DNA of 64,000 nt from Lachnospiraceae bacterium (GTDB lineage: Bacteria; Bacillota; Clostridia; Lachnospirales; Lachnospiraceae): positions 19,874-83,873 of the forward strand of contig JAAUZJ010000047.1 in NCBI GenBank assembly GCA_014804695.1, in the 5' to 3' direction. A program made the translations under genes and the position numbers. This document shows positions 1 to 9,352 of this stretch, piece after piece. A model generated the notes under the pieces. The model had not been told where the DNA came from and ran no database searches. It saw only the letters and a program-made list of their open reading frames with translations. How positions within the stretch are numbered: the stretch's first letter is position 1; the number at the start of each line of letters is the position of its first letter.

Positions 1-511
1 TCTGCTGCACTACCTCTTGCAGAATGGTTTTGGCATCATAAAAAATTTTTTTATTCTCAAGGTCGGATAAGATGAATTTATGAATATATCCGGAAGCTTC
101 TTCCATACCGCTGTCAAGATATATCGCGCCTATAATGGCCTCCATGACGTCGCAGATAATGGAATCCTTATCCCTTCCACCCGTCATTTCCTCTCCTTTG
201 CCAAGCAGAATATATCCCTCTAATCCAAACTGTCTTGCACAGTAGGCAAGCGCCGACTCACATACCATAGAGGCCCTGAGCTTTGTAAGCTCCCCTTCCT
301 TCATCGAATCGTTCCGGTGAAATAAGAACTCACTGGATACCAACTCTAAAACCGCGTCTCCCAAAAACTCTAAACGCTCATAGTCCGCATACTTATTAAT
401 TTTCTGCTCATTGGCAAAAGAACTATGCGTTAACGCCTGCTTAAACAGGAGCTTATCTTTAAAATGATATCCTATTTTATTTTCCAGTTCACCTAAATCT
501 TTTCGCTCCAT
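1..511 (-). CDS. rnc: Ribonuclease III, 3' end cut by window
   Basis: Double-strand-specific endoribonuclease that processes rRNA precursors and structured mRNAs in the cytoplasm. Reading the minus strand from the ATG at 511 gives about 170 residues with no stop. The HSSFANE segment is near residues 29-35, and the family signature ERLEFLGDAVLEL is at residues 45-57 with its catalytic acidic residues. The second acidic catalytic segment (DVMEAIIGA) follows. The reading ends in DAKTILQEVVQQ, where the double-stranded-RNA-binding domain begins, so that domain lies outside the window. The start follows a purine-rich GGGGGCAGGG. It lies downstream of acpP, separated by an intrinsic terminator that may partly uncouple the two. 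Confidence 0.95.
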   Translation of the reverse strand, partial: MERKDLGELENKIGYHFKDKLLFKQALTHSSFANEQKINKYADYERLEFLGDAVLELVSSEFLFHRNDSMKEGELTKLRASMVCESALAYCARQFGLEGYILLGKGEEMTGGRDKDSIICDVMEAIIGAIYLDSGMEEASGYIHKFILSDLENKKIFYDAKTILQEVVQQ

Positions 512-529
512 CCCTGCCCCCAAAATCTC

Positions 530-560
530 AAAAAAGCGCAAGCTCAGCATCTTGCGCTTT
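530..560 (-). terminator. Intrinsic terminator/attenuator between acpP and rnc
   Basis: Perfect 10-bp stem (AAAGCGCAAG at 533-542 with CTTGCGCTTT at 551-560), 8-nt loop, followed on the minus strand by six T residues. It lies 23 bases past the acpP stop and just before the rnc start, so it probably lowers rnc expression relative to acpP. Confidence 0.85.
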
Positions 561-582
561 CCACTACTGCCTGAACAATTTT

Positions 583-822
583 CTATACCGCCGAATCTTC
601 CACATCCTTAATTAAATTAACGGCTTCACCAACCGTTGTAATCTTCTCTACTTTTTCCGCCGGAATTTCTATATCAAACTCTTCTTCAAGTCCCATTACA
701 ATTTGAAAAATATCCAGTGAATCCGCACCTAAATCTTCCATAAAAGTAGTTTCCTGCGTTATTTCTTCCGGATCCACATTTAAAACATCGGCAATAATCT
801 TTTTTAATTTATCAAATTCCAT
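583..822 (-). CDS. acpP: Acyl carrier protein
   Basis: Carries growing acyl chains as thioesters on a 4'-phosphopantetheine arm in type II fatty-acid synthesis (cytosol). At 79 residues it has the usual ACP length. The attachment motif GADSLD places the modified serine at residue 35, and the protein is strongly acidic, as ACPs are. The ATG at 822 follows an AAGGAAGG ribosome site that overlaps the plsX stop, so the two are co-transcribed and probably coupled (14 nt apart). The terminator at 530-560 lies right after its stop. Confidence 0.97.
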   Translation of the reverse strand: MEFDKLKKIIADVLNVDPEEITQETTFMEDLGADSLDIFQIVMGLEEEFDIEIPAEKVEKITTVGEAVNLIKDVEDSAV

Positions 823-836
823 TTAAACAGCCTTCC

Positions 837-1847
837 TTAATCCTGTACGGTAATTTTCTCTCTGATCTTTTCATTGATTCTCTGTTCTTTGAAAGTAACA
901 CACTGCAAGATAGAATTCTTTATCTCAACCGAAGTTGAACTGCCATGCGTCTTAACCACCAGACCGTTAAGTCCAAGCATAGGTGCACCACCATACTGCT
1001 CAAGGTCAAAGGCCTTCAGAGTCTGTTTCAAAGCGGGTTTCACCAAAAGAGCGCCAATCTTACTCCTAAGGGAAGTCATCATTCCTGCCTTCACCTTTTT
1101 AATAAGCGTAGCTCCAACGCCTTCATACATTTTAAGTATAACGTTTCCGACAAACGCTTCACAGACAATTACATCAGCCATTCCACTTGGAATATCCCTT
1201 GCCTCAATACTGCCTATGAAATTTATATCCGGACAGTTTTTGAGAAGCGGAAAAGTCTCTTTTACAAGTGCGTTGCCTTTTTCCTCCTCAGCACCGATAT
1301 TAACGATTGCCACCTTAGGATTTTTTACGTTCATAACATTTTCCATATAAATAGAGCCCATTTTGGCAAACTGCACAAGATGGGAAGGTCTTGCATCCAC
1401 ATTGGCACCGCAGTCTACTAACAGTGCGCAGCCGTTCTCCGTAGGAATAACCGGTGCAAGCGGCGGTCTCTCTACCCCTTTAATACGTCCTACTATAACT
1501 TGTCCGCCAACTAAGGTTGCGCCGGTACTTCCGGCTGAAACATAGGCGTCGCAAGTGCCGTCTTTAACCAGATTAAGCGCTTTTACCAAAGAAGAATCCT
1601 TTTTCTTACGTATTGCCATAACAGGCGGTTCTGCTGTTTCAATTATTTCTTCTGCATTTACAATAACAAGCTGCTCTGATGGATAGGTATAGCCCTCAAG
1701 TTCTGCCTTAAGCACGTCTTCTTTACCTGTCAGAAATACTTTTACTTTATTATTTTCATTAATTGCTTCTATGGCGCCTTTTACAATCTCCTTAGGCGCA
1801 TTATCGCCGCCCATAGCGTCTAAAGCCACATTAACATATTCTCCCAT
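837..1847 (-). CDS. plsX: Phosphate acyltransferase PlsX
   Basis: Converts acyl-ACP plus phosphate to acyl-phosphate, feeding PlsY for phosphatidic acid synthesis at the membrane surface. The 336-residue protein has the usual family length and starts with the characteristic VNVALDAMGGDNAP near residues 5-18. The later segments VSAGSTGA and LVDCGANVDARP are also typical of PlsX. It lies directly upstream of acpP, the usual phospholipid/fatty-acid pairing in Firmicutes. A sigma-A-type promoter lies at 1902-1930. I saw no obvious FapR box. Confidence 0.97.
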   Translation of the reverse strand: MGEYVNVALDAMGGDNAPKEIVKGAIEAINENNKVKVFLTGKEDVLKAELEGYTYPSEQLVIVNAEEIIETAEPPVMAIRKKKDSSLVKALNLVKDGTCDAYVSAGSTGATLVGGQVIVGRIKGVERPPLAPVIPTENGCALLVDCGANVDARPSHLVQFAKMGSIYMENVMNVKNPKVAIVNIGAEEEKGNALVKETFPLLKNCPDINFIGSIEARDIPSGMADVIVCEAFVGNVILKMYEGVGATLIKKVKAGMMTSLRSKIGALLVKPALKQTLKAFDLEQYGGAPMLGLNGLVVKTHGSSTSVEIKNSILQCVTFKEQRINEKIREKITVQD

Positions 1848-1901
1848 GCTCTTAATCTGCTCCTCTCTTTTGAGAATCCATACCTCAAAGCATCTTATAT
1901 T

Positions 1902-1930
1902 AATATACTAGACCATAGGGTAAAAATCAA
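1902..1930 (-). promoter_or_regulatory. Promoter for plsX-acpP
   Basis: On the minus strand TTGATT (1925-1930) and TATATT (1902-1907) are separated by exactly 17 nt, about 55 nt upstream of the plsX start and just after the rpmF terminator. Confidence 0.55.
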
Positions 1931-1940
1931 GCTATTGGAC

Positions 1941-1975
1941 AAAAAAATTCCCCATCAGAATATCTGGCGGGGAAT
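1941..1975 (-). terminator. Intrinsic terminator after rpmF
   Basis: ATTCCCC/GGGGAAT outer stem (1947-1953 with 1969-1975) with an inner CAGA/TCTG pairing, followed on the minus strand by seven T residues at 1941-1947. It begins a few bases after the rpmF stop. Confidence 0.85.
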
Positions 1976-1980
1976 ATGGA

Positions 1981-2160
1981 TCAATCAACTGCAATAATTT
2001 CTTTTTTGTTATATGTGCCGCATTTCTTGCATACTCGGTGAGGTACCATTAATGCGCCGCACTTGCTACATTTTACTAATGTAGGAGCAGTCATTTTCCA
2101 GTTTGCTCTTCTCTTATCTCTTCTTCCTTTGGAAGATTTGTTCTTAGGACAAATAGACAT
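1981..2160 (-). CDS. rpmF: 50S ribosomal protein L32
   Basis: Small protein of the large ribosomal subunit. The 59-residue reading contains the family's basic core KGRRDKRRANWK (residues 11-22). It also has a zinc-ribbon pair CSKC (31-34) and CKKC (44-47), so it is the zinc-binding (C+) form. The start ATG at 2160 follows an ideal AAGGAGGTG that lies inside the last codons of yceD, so translation of the two is coupled. The organisation yceD-rpmF is widespread in bacteria. Confidence 0.97.
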   Translation of the reverse strand: MSICPKNKSSKGRRDKRRANWKMTAPTLVKCSKCGALMVPHRVCKKCGTYNKKEIIAVD

Positions 2161-2162
2161 TC

Positions 2163-2690
2163 TTACACCTCCTTATTTGCGTTAAAGATATCTTTTATCA
2201 CAGCCATCCTTGGATCGGGAACAAATGTGTCACATTCGCAGTCTCCCGTATTAAGGTCTTTACCGCATTTAGGGCAGATGCCCTTGCAATCCGGTTTACA
2301 TAACACCTTCATAGGCCAGTTAATCATGATTTCATTGTTCAGCAAGTCGTTTACGTTCAACTGATAACCTTCCATAAAATCCTGGTCATCATTTTCTTCA
2401 GACATATCTTCTTCCATATCGGAAACACTGACTTCTCTGAAAAAATCAAGTGTCATCTTTTCTTCTACAGGTTTCAGACATCTGTCACAGTCAAGTAAAA
2501 AAACGAATTCAACCTGTCCTTTAATCGCTGCCCTGTTCTTACCAATGTTTGTAATGGTAAAGCTAACCGGCGACTTCTCGACAATCTTAAACGCCTCACT
2601 GCCTATGACGACTTCCGTCATGTCTGTTTCTATCTGTACCGAAATTACTTTGTCCTCGGATGTTAATACATCAGTTAAATTTATGAACAT
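2163..2690 (-). CDS. YceD/DUF177 family protein
   Basis: A 175-residue DUF177 (YceD) protein. In the established family these are encoded next to rpmF and have been linked to 23S rRNA/large-subunit maturation; the exact role is not settled. The C-terminal third carries a cysteine-rich zinc-binding-like segment (CKPDCKGICPKCG then CEC, about residues 129-153), typical of Gram-positive members. An acidic stretch precedes it. The ATG at 2690 follows AGGAG and a near-perfect promoter. The stop is two bases before the rpmF start. Confidence 0.93.
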   Translation of the reverse strand: MFINLTDVLTSEDKVISVQIETDMTEVVIGSEAFKIVEKSPVSFTITNIGKNRAAIKGQVEFVFLLDCDRCLKPVEEKMTLDFFREVSVSDMEEDMSEENDDQDFMEGYQLNVNDLLNNEIMINWPMKVLCKPDCKGICPKCGKDLNTGDCECDTFVPDPRMAVIKDIFNANKEV

Positions 2691-2716
2691 AGTTAACTCC
2701 TACTCACACTCAAATT

Positions 2717-2745
2717 ATTATACATAGGGTGTTTTGGTTTGTCAA
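2717..2745 (-). promoter_or_regulatory. Consensus sigma-A promoter for yceD-rpmF
   Basis: Perfect consensus on the minus strand: TTGACA (2740-2745), 17-nt spacer, TATAAT (2717-2722), about 27 nt upstream of the yceD start. Expected to be strong. Confidence 0.9.
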
Positions 2746-2765
2746 CTATAAATTTTATCGTTCGC

Positions 2766-5087
2766 TTACCGTCTCCGTTTTTCCTTTATATTAATCATAT
2801 AGAAAACAACTCCCACAAGTGTCAGCAGGGAAATTATCTCACATACTCTCCAATACCATGGCTCTTTAAATTCAACCGAAAAGCTTCCGCTAAATCCTGC
2901 CGGAACAGCTACTGCAATACGATAAGATTCACCGGATGTAATCGCCAGTTCTTCTTTGGTATCAGCATATGCGTGATAGCCTTTATATAAAAGCAGAGGC
3001 ACTTCTACCATACTTTCATTTTCCGTATTGTTTGTAAGCGAAACAACCACCGCAGCATCATCCCTATGCCACTCCTCAAGCGATATCTCATCGGGATTAT
3101 ACGTCAGATCATCTACATAAGCGTCCGTATACCTGCTTAAACTAAAACTTCCATCCCAGTTTAGCGGAATATATTCCCCAAACACTATATCAAAAGTATT
3201 TAAACCACCTGCCTGATAGATACGATAGGTATTGCTCTCATTCAAAACACCACTCATAAAAGAAAGCCCCTGCCATATTGAAATCACAACCAAAGCTATA
3301 GCAAACACTTTCTTTTTACTGTGTTCAATCCAGCTTTTACGTAACACTATGCATAACAGGTATGACAGCATAAGTCCTGAAACCACCAGAAATCTCCATG
3401 AATACTGGACACTCTTTATCGGCATCTTTAAAAACGGCAGTTTAGCCACAATCCATGTGTAAGGAAAAGATGTCGTTGTCATTATAAGGCTTAATATACA
3501 TGCAAATACGGCAAAATATTCTTCCCTTTTCTCCGCTTTATTTCTTTCTCTTCTTCCCACACAGACAATAAACCAGATTGCCAACACCAATATTGCGGCA
3601 AGTCCGACGGTTCTTGGCATATCCGCTGAGACTCCCAAAGCTGCCTTTTTGGTTGCGCCTATAACTGAATAATCATTTATCAAAAGCTGCGCAAGAAAGC
3701 CTCCCTTTTCTTCCAGCTTATATGGCACATACTCATCCATATTATTAATAACATATGTTCCGCTAAACATATAATCCACAAACGGAATAAGGAACCACAG
3801 ATTTAGAAGCACCGTTGCTACAGCCGCCTTAATGAGTACAAGCAGATTCTTTTTCCGAATCGTCTTTTTCCAGAAAATAACAACTGCAAGAATGACAAAA
3901 AGCGCTGTCATTTCCGTCGATATCATATGGGAAAGAAATATGCCCGTACACCCCGCTGTAATGGTTATCCAGCTTCTCTCATGTGCCTTGGAATCTTCAG
4001 GCAGCATATAGACTTTCCATAAACCATAAAGCACAAGAGGCATAAAAACTATCGCGGTATATTCTCCAACAGCTGCTCTTGAATACACATCATATAGTCT
4101 GAATATATTGAGTGAATATATAACGGTACATATGAGTCCCGCCCTCTTAGTGCCCATATGTGAAAAACAATGATATGCAATTAATACGGTGGCCGCATTA
4201 ATTATAAGCACATAAAACTGGTATGCCGTCTGTATGGACACTCCAAAAATACGCAGTATCGCCGGAATATATAATAAAACGTCGCCATAAAAAACCGAAA
4301 CCGCATAACCATGTCCGGCAAGCCAATATGGCTGGATTTTTACCGGAAACGTGCCGTTTTGAAGCCCCTGTCTCAAGCCTTCTATCCTTGTAAGATGAAA
4401 TTTGAGATCAGCTGCATTGGTCCATAAAAAGTTAACCATAAGCGGTATACTGCTGAATATTATCAGCAACAGTATTACCTTAATATCAAAAATCGTCTCT
4501 TCATCAATGCGACGTTTTTCTTTGCTAAAGAAAAACATGTACAAAAACACAGCTGCATCTATAATACAGAAGAATACCGCAATGCGAAACAAAAAATTTC
4601 TTACCGAAACAGCGGATGTAGTAATACTTATATTCCTAATCAGGATATAATCGGTATCCGTTGCGTCTCCTGTTAATCTACCACGCACAATTAAAGGCCT
4701 GTCAGCATACTTTACCCTAAAGTCACAAGTAATATTAGTTGAATTCGCAATCGAAATAAACCCACTGACATCGCTGTCATATTCTCCGTCAGAATATATA
4801 ATGTCCATCTTAGATCCGATATCGCCTTTTGCACACTCGCACTGCGCCGACAATGTATACAGGCCCTTTGGCAAGGTAATCTCAGGGGTTGCTATATATT
4901 TGTATCCTGATGACTTATCAAGATAAAAACCGCTTTCACCATTATTATAAACTAAATCTTCTTGTGCATAATTAAGCTGCACATCCTCACGCCTGCTATA
5001 TATTACGCCTGCCACGCACAAAATAAGCAACTGCAGCGCTATAAGACAACACCATAATATTTTACTGTTTTTTATTTTAAACGGCAT
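2766..5087 (-). CDS. Large polytopic membrane protein, PTPS-related (PF10131) family
   Basis: A 773-residue membrane protein with an N-terminal hydrophobic segment (about residues 10-30). An extracytosolic beta-rich segment (about 35-155) follows, then roughly a dozen hydrophobic helices. The stretch after the third helix (FHLTRIEGLRQGL, then VSVFYGDVLLYIPAILR) matches the family named '6-pyruvoyl-tetrahydropterin synthase related domain; membrane protein'. Members resemble GT-C/YfhO-type glycosyltransferases; a role in cell-surface glycan modification is inference. It starts 29 nt after alaS with AAAGGAG in front of the ATG, so it is probably co-transcribed with alaS. The last residues are very basic (KEKRRR). 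Confidence 0.8.
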   Translation of the reverse strand: MPFKIKNSKILWCCLIALQLLILCVAGVIYSRREDVQLNYAQEDLVYNNGESGFYLDKSSGYKYIATPEITLPKGLYTLSAQCECAKGDIGSKMDIIYSDGEYDSDVSGFISIANSTNITCDFRVKYADRPLIVRGRLTGDATDTDYILIRNISITTSAVSVRNFLFRIAVFFCIIDAAVFLYMFFFSKEKRRIDEETIFDIKVILLLIIFSSIPLMVNFLWTNAADLKFHLTRIEGLRQGLQNGTFPVKIQPYWLAGHGYAVSVFYGDVLLYIPAILRIFGVSIQTAYQFYVLIINAATVLIAYHCFSHMGTKRAGLICTVIYSLNIFRLYDVYSRAAVGEYTAIVFMPLVLYGLWKVYMLPEDSKAHERSWITITAGCTGIFLSHMISTEMTALFVILAVVIFWKKTIRKKNLLVLIKAAVATVLLNLWFLIPFVDYMFSGTYVINNMDEYVPYKLEEKGGFLAQLLINDYSVIGATKKAALGVSADMPRTVGLAAILVLAIWFIVCVGRRERNKAEKREEYFAVFACILSLIMTTTSFPYTWIVAKLPFLKMPIKSVQYSWRFLVVSGLMLSYLLCIVLRKSWIEHSKKKVFAIALVVISIWQGLSFMSGVLNESNTYRIYQAGGLNTFDIVFGEYIPLNWDGSFSLSRYTDAYVDDLTYNPDEISLEEWHRDDAAVVVSLTNNTENESMVEVPLLLYKGYHAYADTKEELAITSGESYRIAVAVPAGFSGSFSVEFKEPWYWRVCEIISLLTLVGVVFYMINIKEKRRR

Positions 5088-5116
5088 TATTTCTCCTTTA
5101 AAAAATATAAACCAAT

Positions 5117-7756
5117 TTATTTTATCTGTCCGTCCAAAACCTTAGAAGCCTCTGCTATCGCGTCATCAATGCCGGCCGGATTCTTGCCGCCGGCCTGTGC
5201 CATGTTCGGACGTCCGCCGCCACCGCCGCCGACAAGTCCTGCTATTCCTTTGATCAGATTTCCGGCATGAGCGCCCTTAGCCATTGCGCCGTCGGTCGCC
5301 ATTGCGATCAGATTGACCTTGCCATCTGCATCGGAAGCTAACACTACAACGCCGTCTCCAAGCTTACTCTTAAGCTGGTCTCCCAAGTCACGCAGTCCGT
5401 TCATATCCACACCTGACACCTTTGTTGCCAGTAATTTAACACCTTTTACTTCATTTACTTTGTCCATAACATCGCCAAGTGCATCTTTAGCTGCTTTACT
5501 CTTCAGAGACTCATTTTCACTCTGTAAAGTTTTTAATTCAGCCATTAAATGACTGCATCGGTCAATCAAATTCGCCGGCGTTGTTTTCAGTATCTTAGAA
5601 GCCTCTTCTAACTTCTCTTCCAATTCGGCATAATATTTAAGAACGCCGTTTCCGGTCAGCGCTTCTATTCTTCTGACACCTGCTGCAACGCCGCTTTCCG
5701 ATATGATCTTAAAGGAAGAAATTACTCCGGTACTCTTTACATGGGTACCTCCGCAGAATTCCTTAGAGAAATCGCCCATTTCAACAACGCGCACCTTATC
5801 GCCGTATTTCTCGCCAAAAAGCGCCATCGCACCGGTTTTCTTAGCTTCTTCTATAGAAAGCACTTCCGTTACAACCGGAATGTTTTCTGCAATTTTTTCA
5901 TTAACGATCTGCTCTACCTTAGCAAGTTCATCAGCCGTCATTGCTGAAAAGTGTGAGAAGTCAAAACGAAGTCTCTCACCGTCATTATATGAACCGGCCT
6001 GCTCTACATGCGTTCCTAAGACCATACGAAGCGCCTTTTGAAGAAGATGCGTCGCACTGTGATTCTTACAGGTTGCATTCCTTCTGTCGGCATCCACCTC
6101 TAAGGTAACGGTATCGCCTACCTTGAACATCCCTGAAACCACGCGGCCGATATGTCCCACTTTTCCGCCTAACATTGCAACCGTATCTTCTACCTTAAAT
6201 TCGCCGTCTGCGGTCCGTATTATGCCGACATCACCGGACTGACCGCCCATAGTTGCATAAAACGGCGTCTCATCCACAAAAACAGTTCCGATTTCACCAT
6301 CCGTTAACGCTTCTACAAGCTCTGTCTCGGTTGTAAGTACGGATATCTTAGAATCATGTACAAGTTTGTCATAGCCTACAAAGACAGAAGTTATACTAGG
6401 ATCAATGGACTCATATACGGTTACGTCCGCACCCATATAATTAGTCACCTTACGAGCCTTACGCGCTTTAACCTTCTGCTCCTGCATTGCTTCTTTAAAG
6501 CCCTCTTCGTCTACGCTGAAACCTTTTTCCTCAAGTATTTCTTTGGTCAGATCTATAGGGAAGCCATAGGTATCATACAGCTTAAACGCATCCTCACCGG
6601 AGAGTTCTTTTATACCCTTACCTGACATGGACTCTTCCATTTCCATTAAAATATTAAGTCCCTGGTCGATTGTCTTATTGAACTTATTCTCTTCCTGTGT
6701 GAGTACGTTAAAAATAAATTCCTTCTTCTCGTCAAGCTCAGGATAACCGTCTTTAGAACCTTCAATGACAGTATTACTTAAATTAGCAAGGAAGGTTCCC
6801 TGAATTCCAAGTTTACGTCCCTGACGCGCAGCCCTTCTGATAATACGTCTGAGTACATATCCACGTCCCTCGTTAGAAGGCATAATTCCGTCGGAAATCA
6901 TAAATGTTGCCGAACGTATATGGTCGGTAATAATACGTATTGATACGTCCGTATCATAATCCTCTTTATATGAAACATTCGCAATTTCGCACACTTTTGT
7001 ACGAAGTGCAAGCACCGTATCAACATCAAAAATAGAATCCACATCCTGAACAACGGATGCAAGACGCTCTAATCCCATTCCGGTATCGATATTTTTCTGT
7101 GCAAGCTCAGTATAATTGCCCTTACCGTCATTATCAAACTGCGTAAAGACATTATTCCAGATTTCCATATAACGGTCGCAGTCGCAGCCAACCGTACAAT
7201 CCGGCTTTCCGCAGCCGTACTTTTCGCCGCGGTCATAATATACCTCTGAACATGGTCCGCACGGGCCTGAGCCATGCTCCCAGAAATTATCCTCTTTACC
7301 GAAACGGTATATTCTCTCTGGCGCTATGCCGATATCTTTATTCCAAATTTCAAATGCTTCGTCATCATCTACATAAATTGAAGGATAGAGCCTATCCGGA
7401 TCAAGACCGACTACTTCAGTCAAAAATTCCCAGCACCAGGCAATCGCATCTTTCTTAAAATAGTCGCCAAATGAAAAGTTTCCAAGCATTTCAAAGAAAG
7501 TACCATGCCTTGCAGTCTTACCTACATTCTCCAAGTCTCCTGTACGGATACATTTCTGACATGTGGTAACACGTTTCCTTGGCGGTATCTCCTGCCCTGT
7601 AAAATACGGCTTAAGCGGAGCCATACCCGAATTTATAAGTAAAAGACTGTTATCGTTATGCGGTACTAATGAAAAACTTTTCATTTTCAAATGTTCCTTG
7701 CTTTCAAAAAACTCAAGGAACATACGTCTTAATTCGTTCACACCATATCGTTTCAT
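5117..7756 (-). CDS. alaS: Alanyl-tRNA synthetase
   Basis: Charges tRNA-Ala and edits misacylated Ser/Gly. At 879 residues it has full family length. The class II catalytic core is N-terminal (RRMFLEFFESKEH, then TARHGTFFEMLGNFSFGDYF). The editing domain has its zinc-binding HSATH (about residue 565) and CGGTH (about 667) motifs. The C-Ala end is glycine-rich (GLVGGGGGGRPNMAQAGG). The ATG at 7756 follows AAAGGA at an unusually long 13-nt spacing. The 126-nt gap upstream holds a long palindrome (7796-7875) and no recognisable T-box stem I or specifier. Confidence 0.98.
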   Translation of the reverse strand: MKRYGVNELRRMFLEFFESKEHLKMKSFSLVPHNDNSLLLINSGMAPLKPYFTGQEIPPRKRVTTCQKCIRTGDLENVGKTARHGTFFEMLGNFSFGDYFKKDAIAWCWEFLTEVVGLDPDRLYPSIYVDDDEAFEIWNKDIGIAPERIYRFGKEDNFWEHGSGPCGPCSEVYYDRGEKYGCGKPDCTVGCDCDRYMEIWNNVFTQFDNDGKGNYTELAQKNIDTGMGLERLASVVQDVDSIFDVDTVLALRTKVCEIANVSYKEDYDTDVSIRIITDHIRSATFMISDGIMPSNEGRGYVLRRIIRRAARQGRKLGIQGTFLANLSNTVIEGSKDGYPELDEKKEFIFNVLTQEENKFNKTIDQGLNILMEMEESMSGKGIKELSGEDAFKLYDTYGFPIDLTKEILEEKGFSVDEEGFKEAMQEQKVKARKARKVTNYMGADVTVYESIDPSITSVFVGYDKLVHDSKISVLTTETELVEALTDGEIGTVFVDETPFYATMGGQSGDVGIIRTADGEFKVEDTVAMLGGKVGHIGRVVSGMFKVGDTVTLEVDADRRNATCKNHSATHLLQKALRMVLGTHVEQAGSYNDGERLRFDFSHFSAMTADELAKVEQIVNEKIAENIPVVTEVLSIEEAKKTGAMALFGEKYGDKVRVVEMGDFSKEFCGGTHVKSTGVISSFKIISESGVAAGVRRIEALTGNGVLKYYAELEEKLEEASKILKTTPANLIDRCSHLMAELKTLQSENESLKSKAAKDALGDVMDKVNEVKGVKLLATKVSGVDMNGLRDLGDQLKSKLGDGVVVLASDADGKVNLIAMATDGAMAKGAHAGNLIKGIAGLVGGGGGGRPNMAQAGGKNPAGIDDAIAEASKVLDGQIK

Positions 7757-7795
7757 CGTTAATATATTGTCCTTTCTTTGTTATTCTCTAACCAC

Positions 7796-7875
7796 GAACT
7801 CGAACAAACTGAATAAAAACGGGGTTCCGATGCGGTGGCAAGTCACCCCTTATTTTATTCAGTTTGTCCGAGTTC
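7796..7875. repeat. Long imperfect palindrome, family 1 copy 1
   Basis: Arms of 23 nt (7796-7818 and 7853-7875) pair with a single mismatch, begin GAACT and end AGTTC, and enclose a GGGGTTC...CACCCC core. The ends, A/T-rich inner arms and core match copies at 15948, 22402 and 56846, but arm sequences differ while remaining complementary. It lies 8 nt after the glyS stop and 40 nt before the alaS start. On the minus strand it ends in CCCCGTTTTT and could terminate glyS transcripts. Confidence 0.85.
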
Positions 7876-7882
7876 TGATTAT

Positions 7883-9271
7883 TTAGAATTCAAATTTATC
7901 CGCAAAATAAGCATACAATTTATCAATCTCTACGCGCTCCTGCTCCATGGAATCGCGGAAGCGTACTGTTACACAGTTGTCGGTCTCGGAATCGAAATCA
8001 TATGTAACGCAGAAAGGTGTACCGATTTCGTCCTGTCTTCTATAGCGTTTTCCGATATTTCCCCTGTCATCGAATTCACAGTTATATTTTTTACATAATT
8101 GCGTATATATTTTCTCAGCGCCCTCATTTAACTTCTTGGACAATGGCAGCACGCCAATCTTAACAGGTGCAAGTGCAGGATGGAAATGAAGTACGGTACG
8201 CACATCTCCCTCTCCGATTTCTTCTTCGTCGTAAGCTGCGCAAAGGAAAGCCAGTACAACGCGGTCTGCACCAAGTGAAGGCTCTATTACATAAGGAACA
8301 TATCTTTCATTTTTAACATCATCAAAATAGGACAAATCCTCTCCGGATGTGTTCTGGTGCTGTGTCAGATCGTAATCGGTTCTGTCTGCGATTCCCCACA
8401 ATTCGCCCCAGCCAAACGGGAAAAGGAATTCAATATCAGTAGTACCCTTAGAATAGAATGAAAGTTCTTCAGGCGAATGATCCCTAAGACGCATCTCATC
8501 CTCTTTCATGCCAAGAGAAAGCAGCCAGTCACGACAGAAACCTCTCCAATACTGGAACCATTCTAAGTCAGTTCCCGGCTCGCAGAAAAATTCAAGCTCC
8601 ATCTGCTCAAATTCCCTTGTACGGAAAGTAAAGTTACCGGGAGTTATTTCATTACGGAAAGATTTACCAACCTGTGCAATTCCAAACGGTATCTTCTTAC
8701 GGGAAGTTCTCTGCACGTTTTTAAAGTTTACAAAGATCCCCTGGGCGGTCTCAGGTCTTAAATAAACCGTATTCTTAGCATCTTCCGTAACGCCCTGGAA
8801 GGTCTTAAACATTAAGTTAAACTGTCTGATATCAGTAAAATTATGTTTACCGCATGTAGGACAGGGAATATTTTTCTCTTCCACGAAATCTTTCATCTTC
8901 TGCTGTGACCAGCCGTCAATAGGCTCGTCCAGTGTAATATTGTTCTCTGCGGCATAATCTTCTATAATTTTATCAGCGCGAAAACGTTCATGACATTCCT
9001 TACAGTCCATGAGAGGATCTGAAAAACCGCCCAAATGACCTGATGCTATCCATGTCTGCGGATTCATAAGAATTGCGCAGTCCACACCGACATTATAAGG
9101 ATTCTCTGTCACAAACTTCTGCCACCATGCTTTTTTGACATTGTTCTTTAATTCTACTCCAAGATTTCCGTAATCCCATGTATTAGCAAGCCCTCCGTAA
9201 ATCTCCGAGCCCGGATACACAAAGCCCCTCGCCTTCGCCAAAGCTACAATCTTGTCCATTGTCTTCTCCAT
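7883..9271 (-). CDS. glyS: Glycyl-tRNA synthetase (single-chain, class II)
   Basis: Attaches glycine to tRNA-Gly; this is the homodimeric GlyQS type rather than the two-subunit bacterial enzyme. About 462 residues, starting [23 protein letters not shown] after a short lead. Zinc-binding-like cysteines CKEC and CPTC occur in the first third. Class II motifs include FRNEITP and GPGTD-like positions ([13 protein letters not shown]). I chose the ATG at 9271 because GGAGGA lies 7 nt upstream; the in-frame ATG at 9286 has only AAAGG right against it. It is followed by palindrome copy 1. No T-box was seen upstream. Confidence 0.96.
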   Translation of the reverse strand: MEKTMDKIVALAKARGFVYPGSEIYGGLANTWDYGNLGVELKNNVKKAWWQKFVTENPYNVGVDCAILMNPQTWIASGHLGGFSDPLMDCKECHERFRADKIIEDYAAENNITLDEPIDGWSQQKMKDFVEEKNIPCPTCGKHNFTDIRQFNLMFKTFQGVTEDAKNTVYLRPETAQGIFVNFKNVQRTSRKKIPFGIAQVGKSFRNEITPGNFTFRTREFEQMELEFFCEPGTDLEWFQYWRGFCRDWLLSLGMKEDEMRLRDHSPEELSFYSKGTTDIEFLFPFGWGELWGIADRTDYDLTQHQNTSGEDLSYFDDVKNERYVPYVIEPSLGADRVVLAFLCAAYDEEEIGEGDVRTVLHFHPALAPVKIGVLPLSKKLNEGAEKIYTQLCKKYNCEFDDRGNIGKRYRRQDEIGTPFCVTYDFDSETDNCVTVRFRDSMEQERVEIDKLYAYFADKFEF

Positions 9272-9299
9272 TAAACAATCCTCCATCCTTTATATGTAT

Positions 9300-9352
9300 G
9301 CGATGTTTGGGCGTAAGCACAAACTCGCGGGTGAAAAATTTATTTTTCACCC
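9300..9352. repeat. Two-hairpin intergenic element, family 2 copy A
   Basis: On the minus strand a perfect 11-bp hairpin GGGTGAAAAAT/ATTTTTCACCC (9329-9339 with 9342-9352) is followed by GCGA, a second stem GTTTG...CAAAC with a CTTAC loop segment, and a closing TCGC. The same order occurs at 21548-21604 with compensating base changes. It starts at the stop codon of the lipoprotein gene and ends just before the glyS ribosome site. Confidence 0.75.

Noticed and set aside
7757..7882. T-box riboswitch before alaS (core contains an ACCGCG-like motif)
   Set aside because: The gap is filled by a symmetrical palindrome; there is no stem I, specifier loop or AGGGTGG box, and related elements precede ligA and a peptidase gene, which are not T-box targets.
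9272..9351. T-box or riboswitch before glyS
   Set aside because: Only the two-hairpin family 2 element fits in the short gap; no T-box sequence is present.
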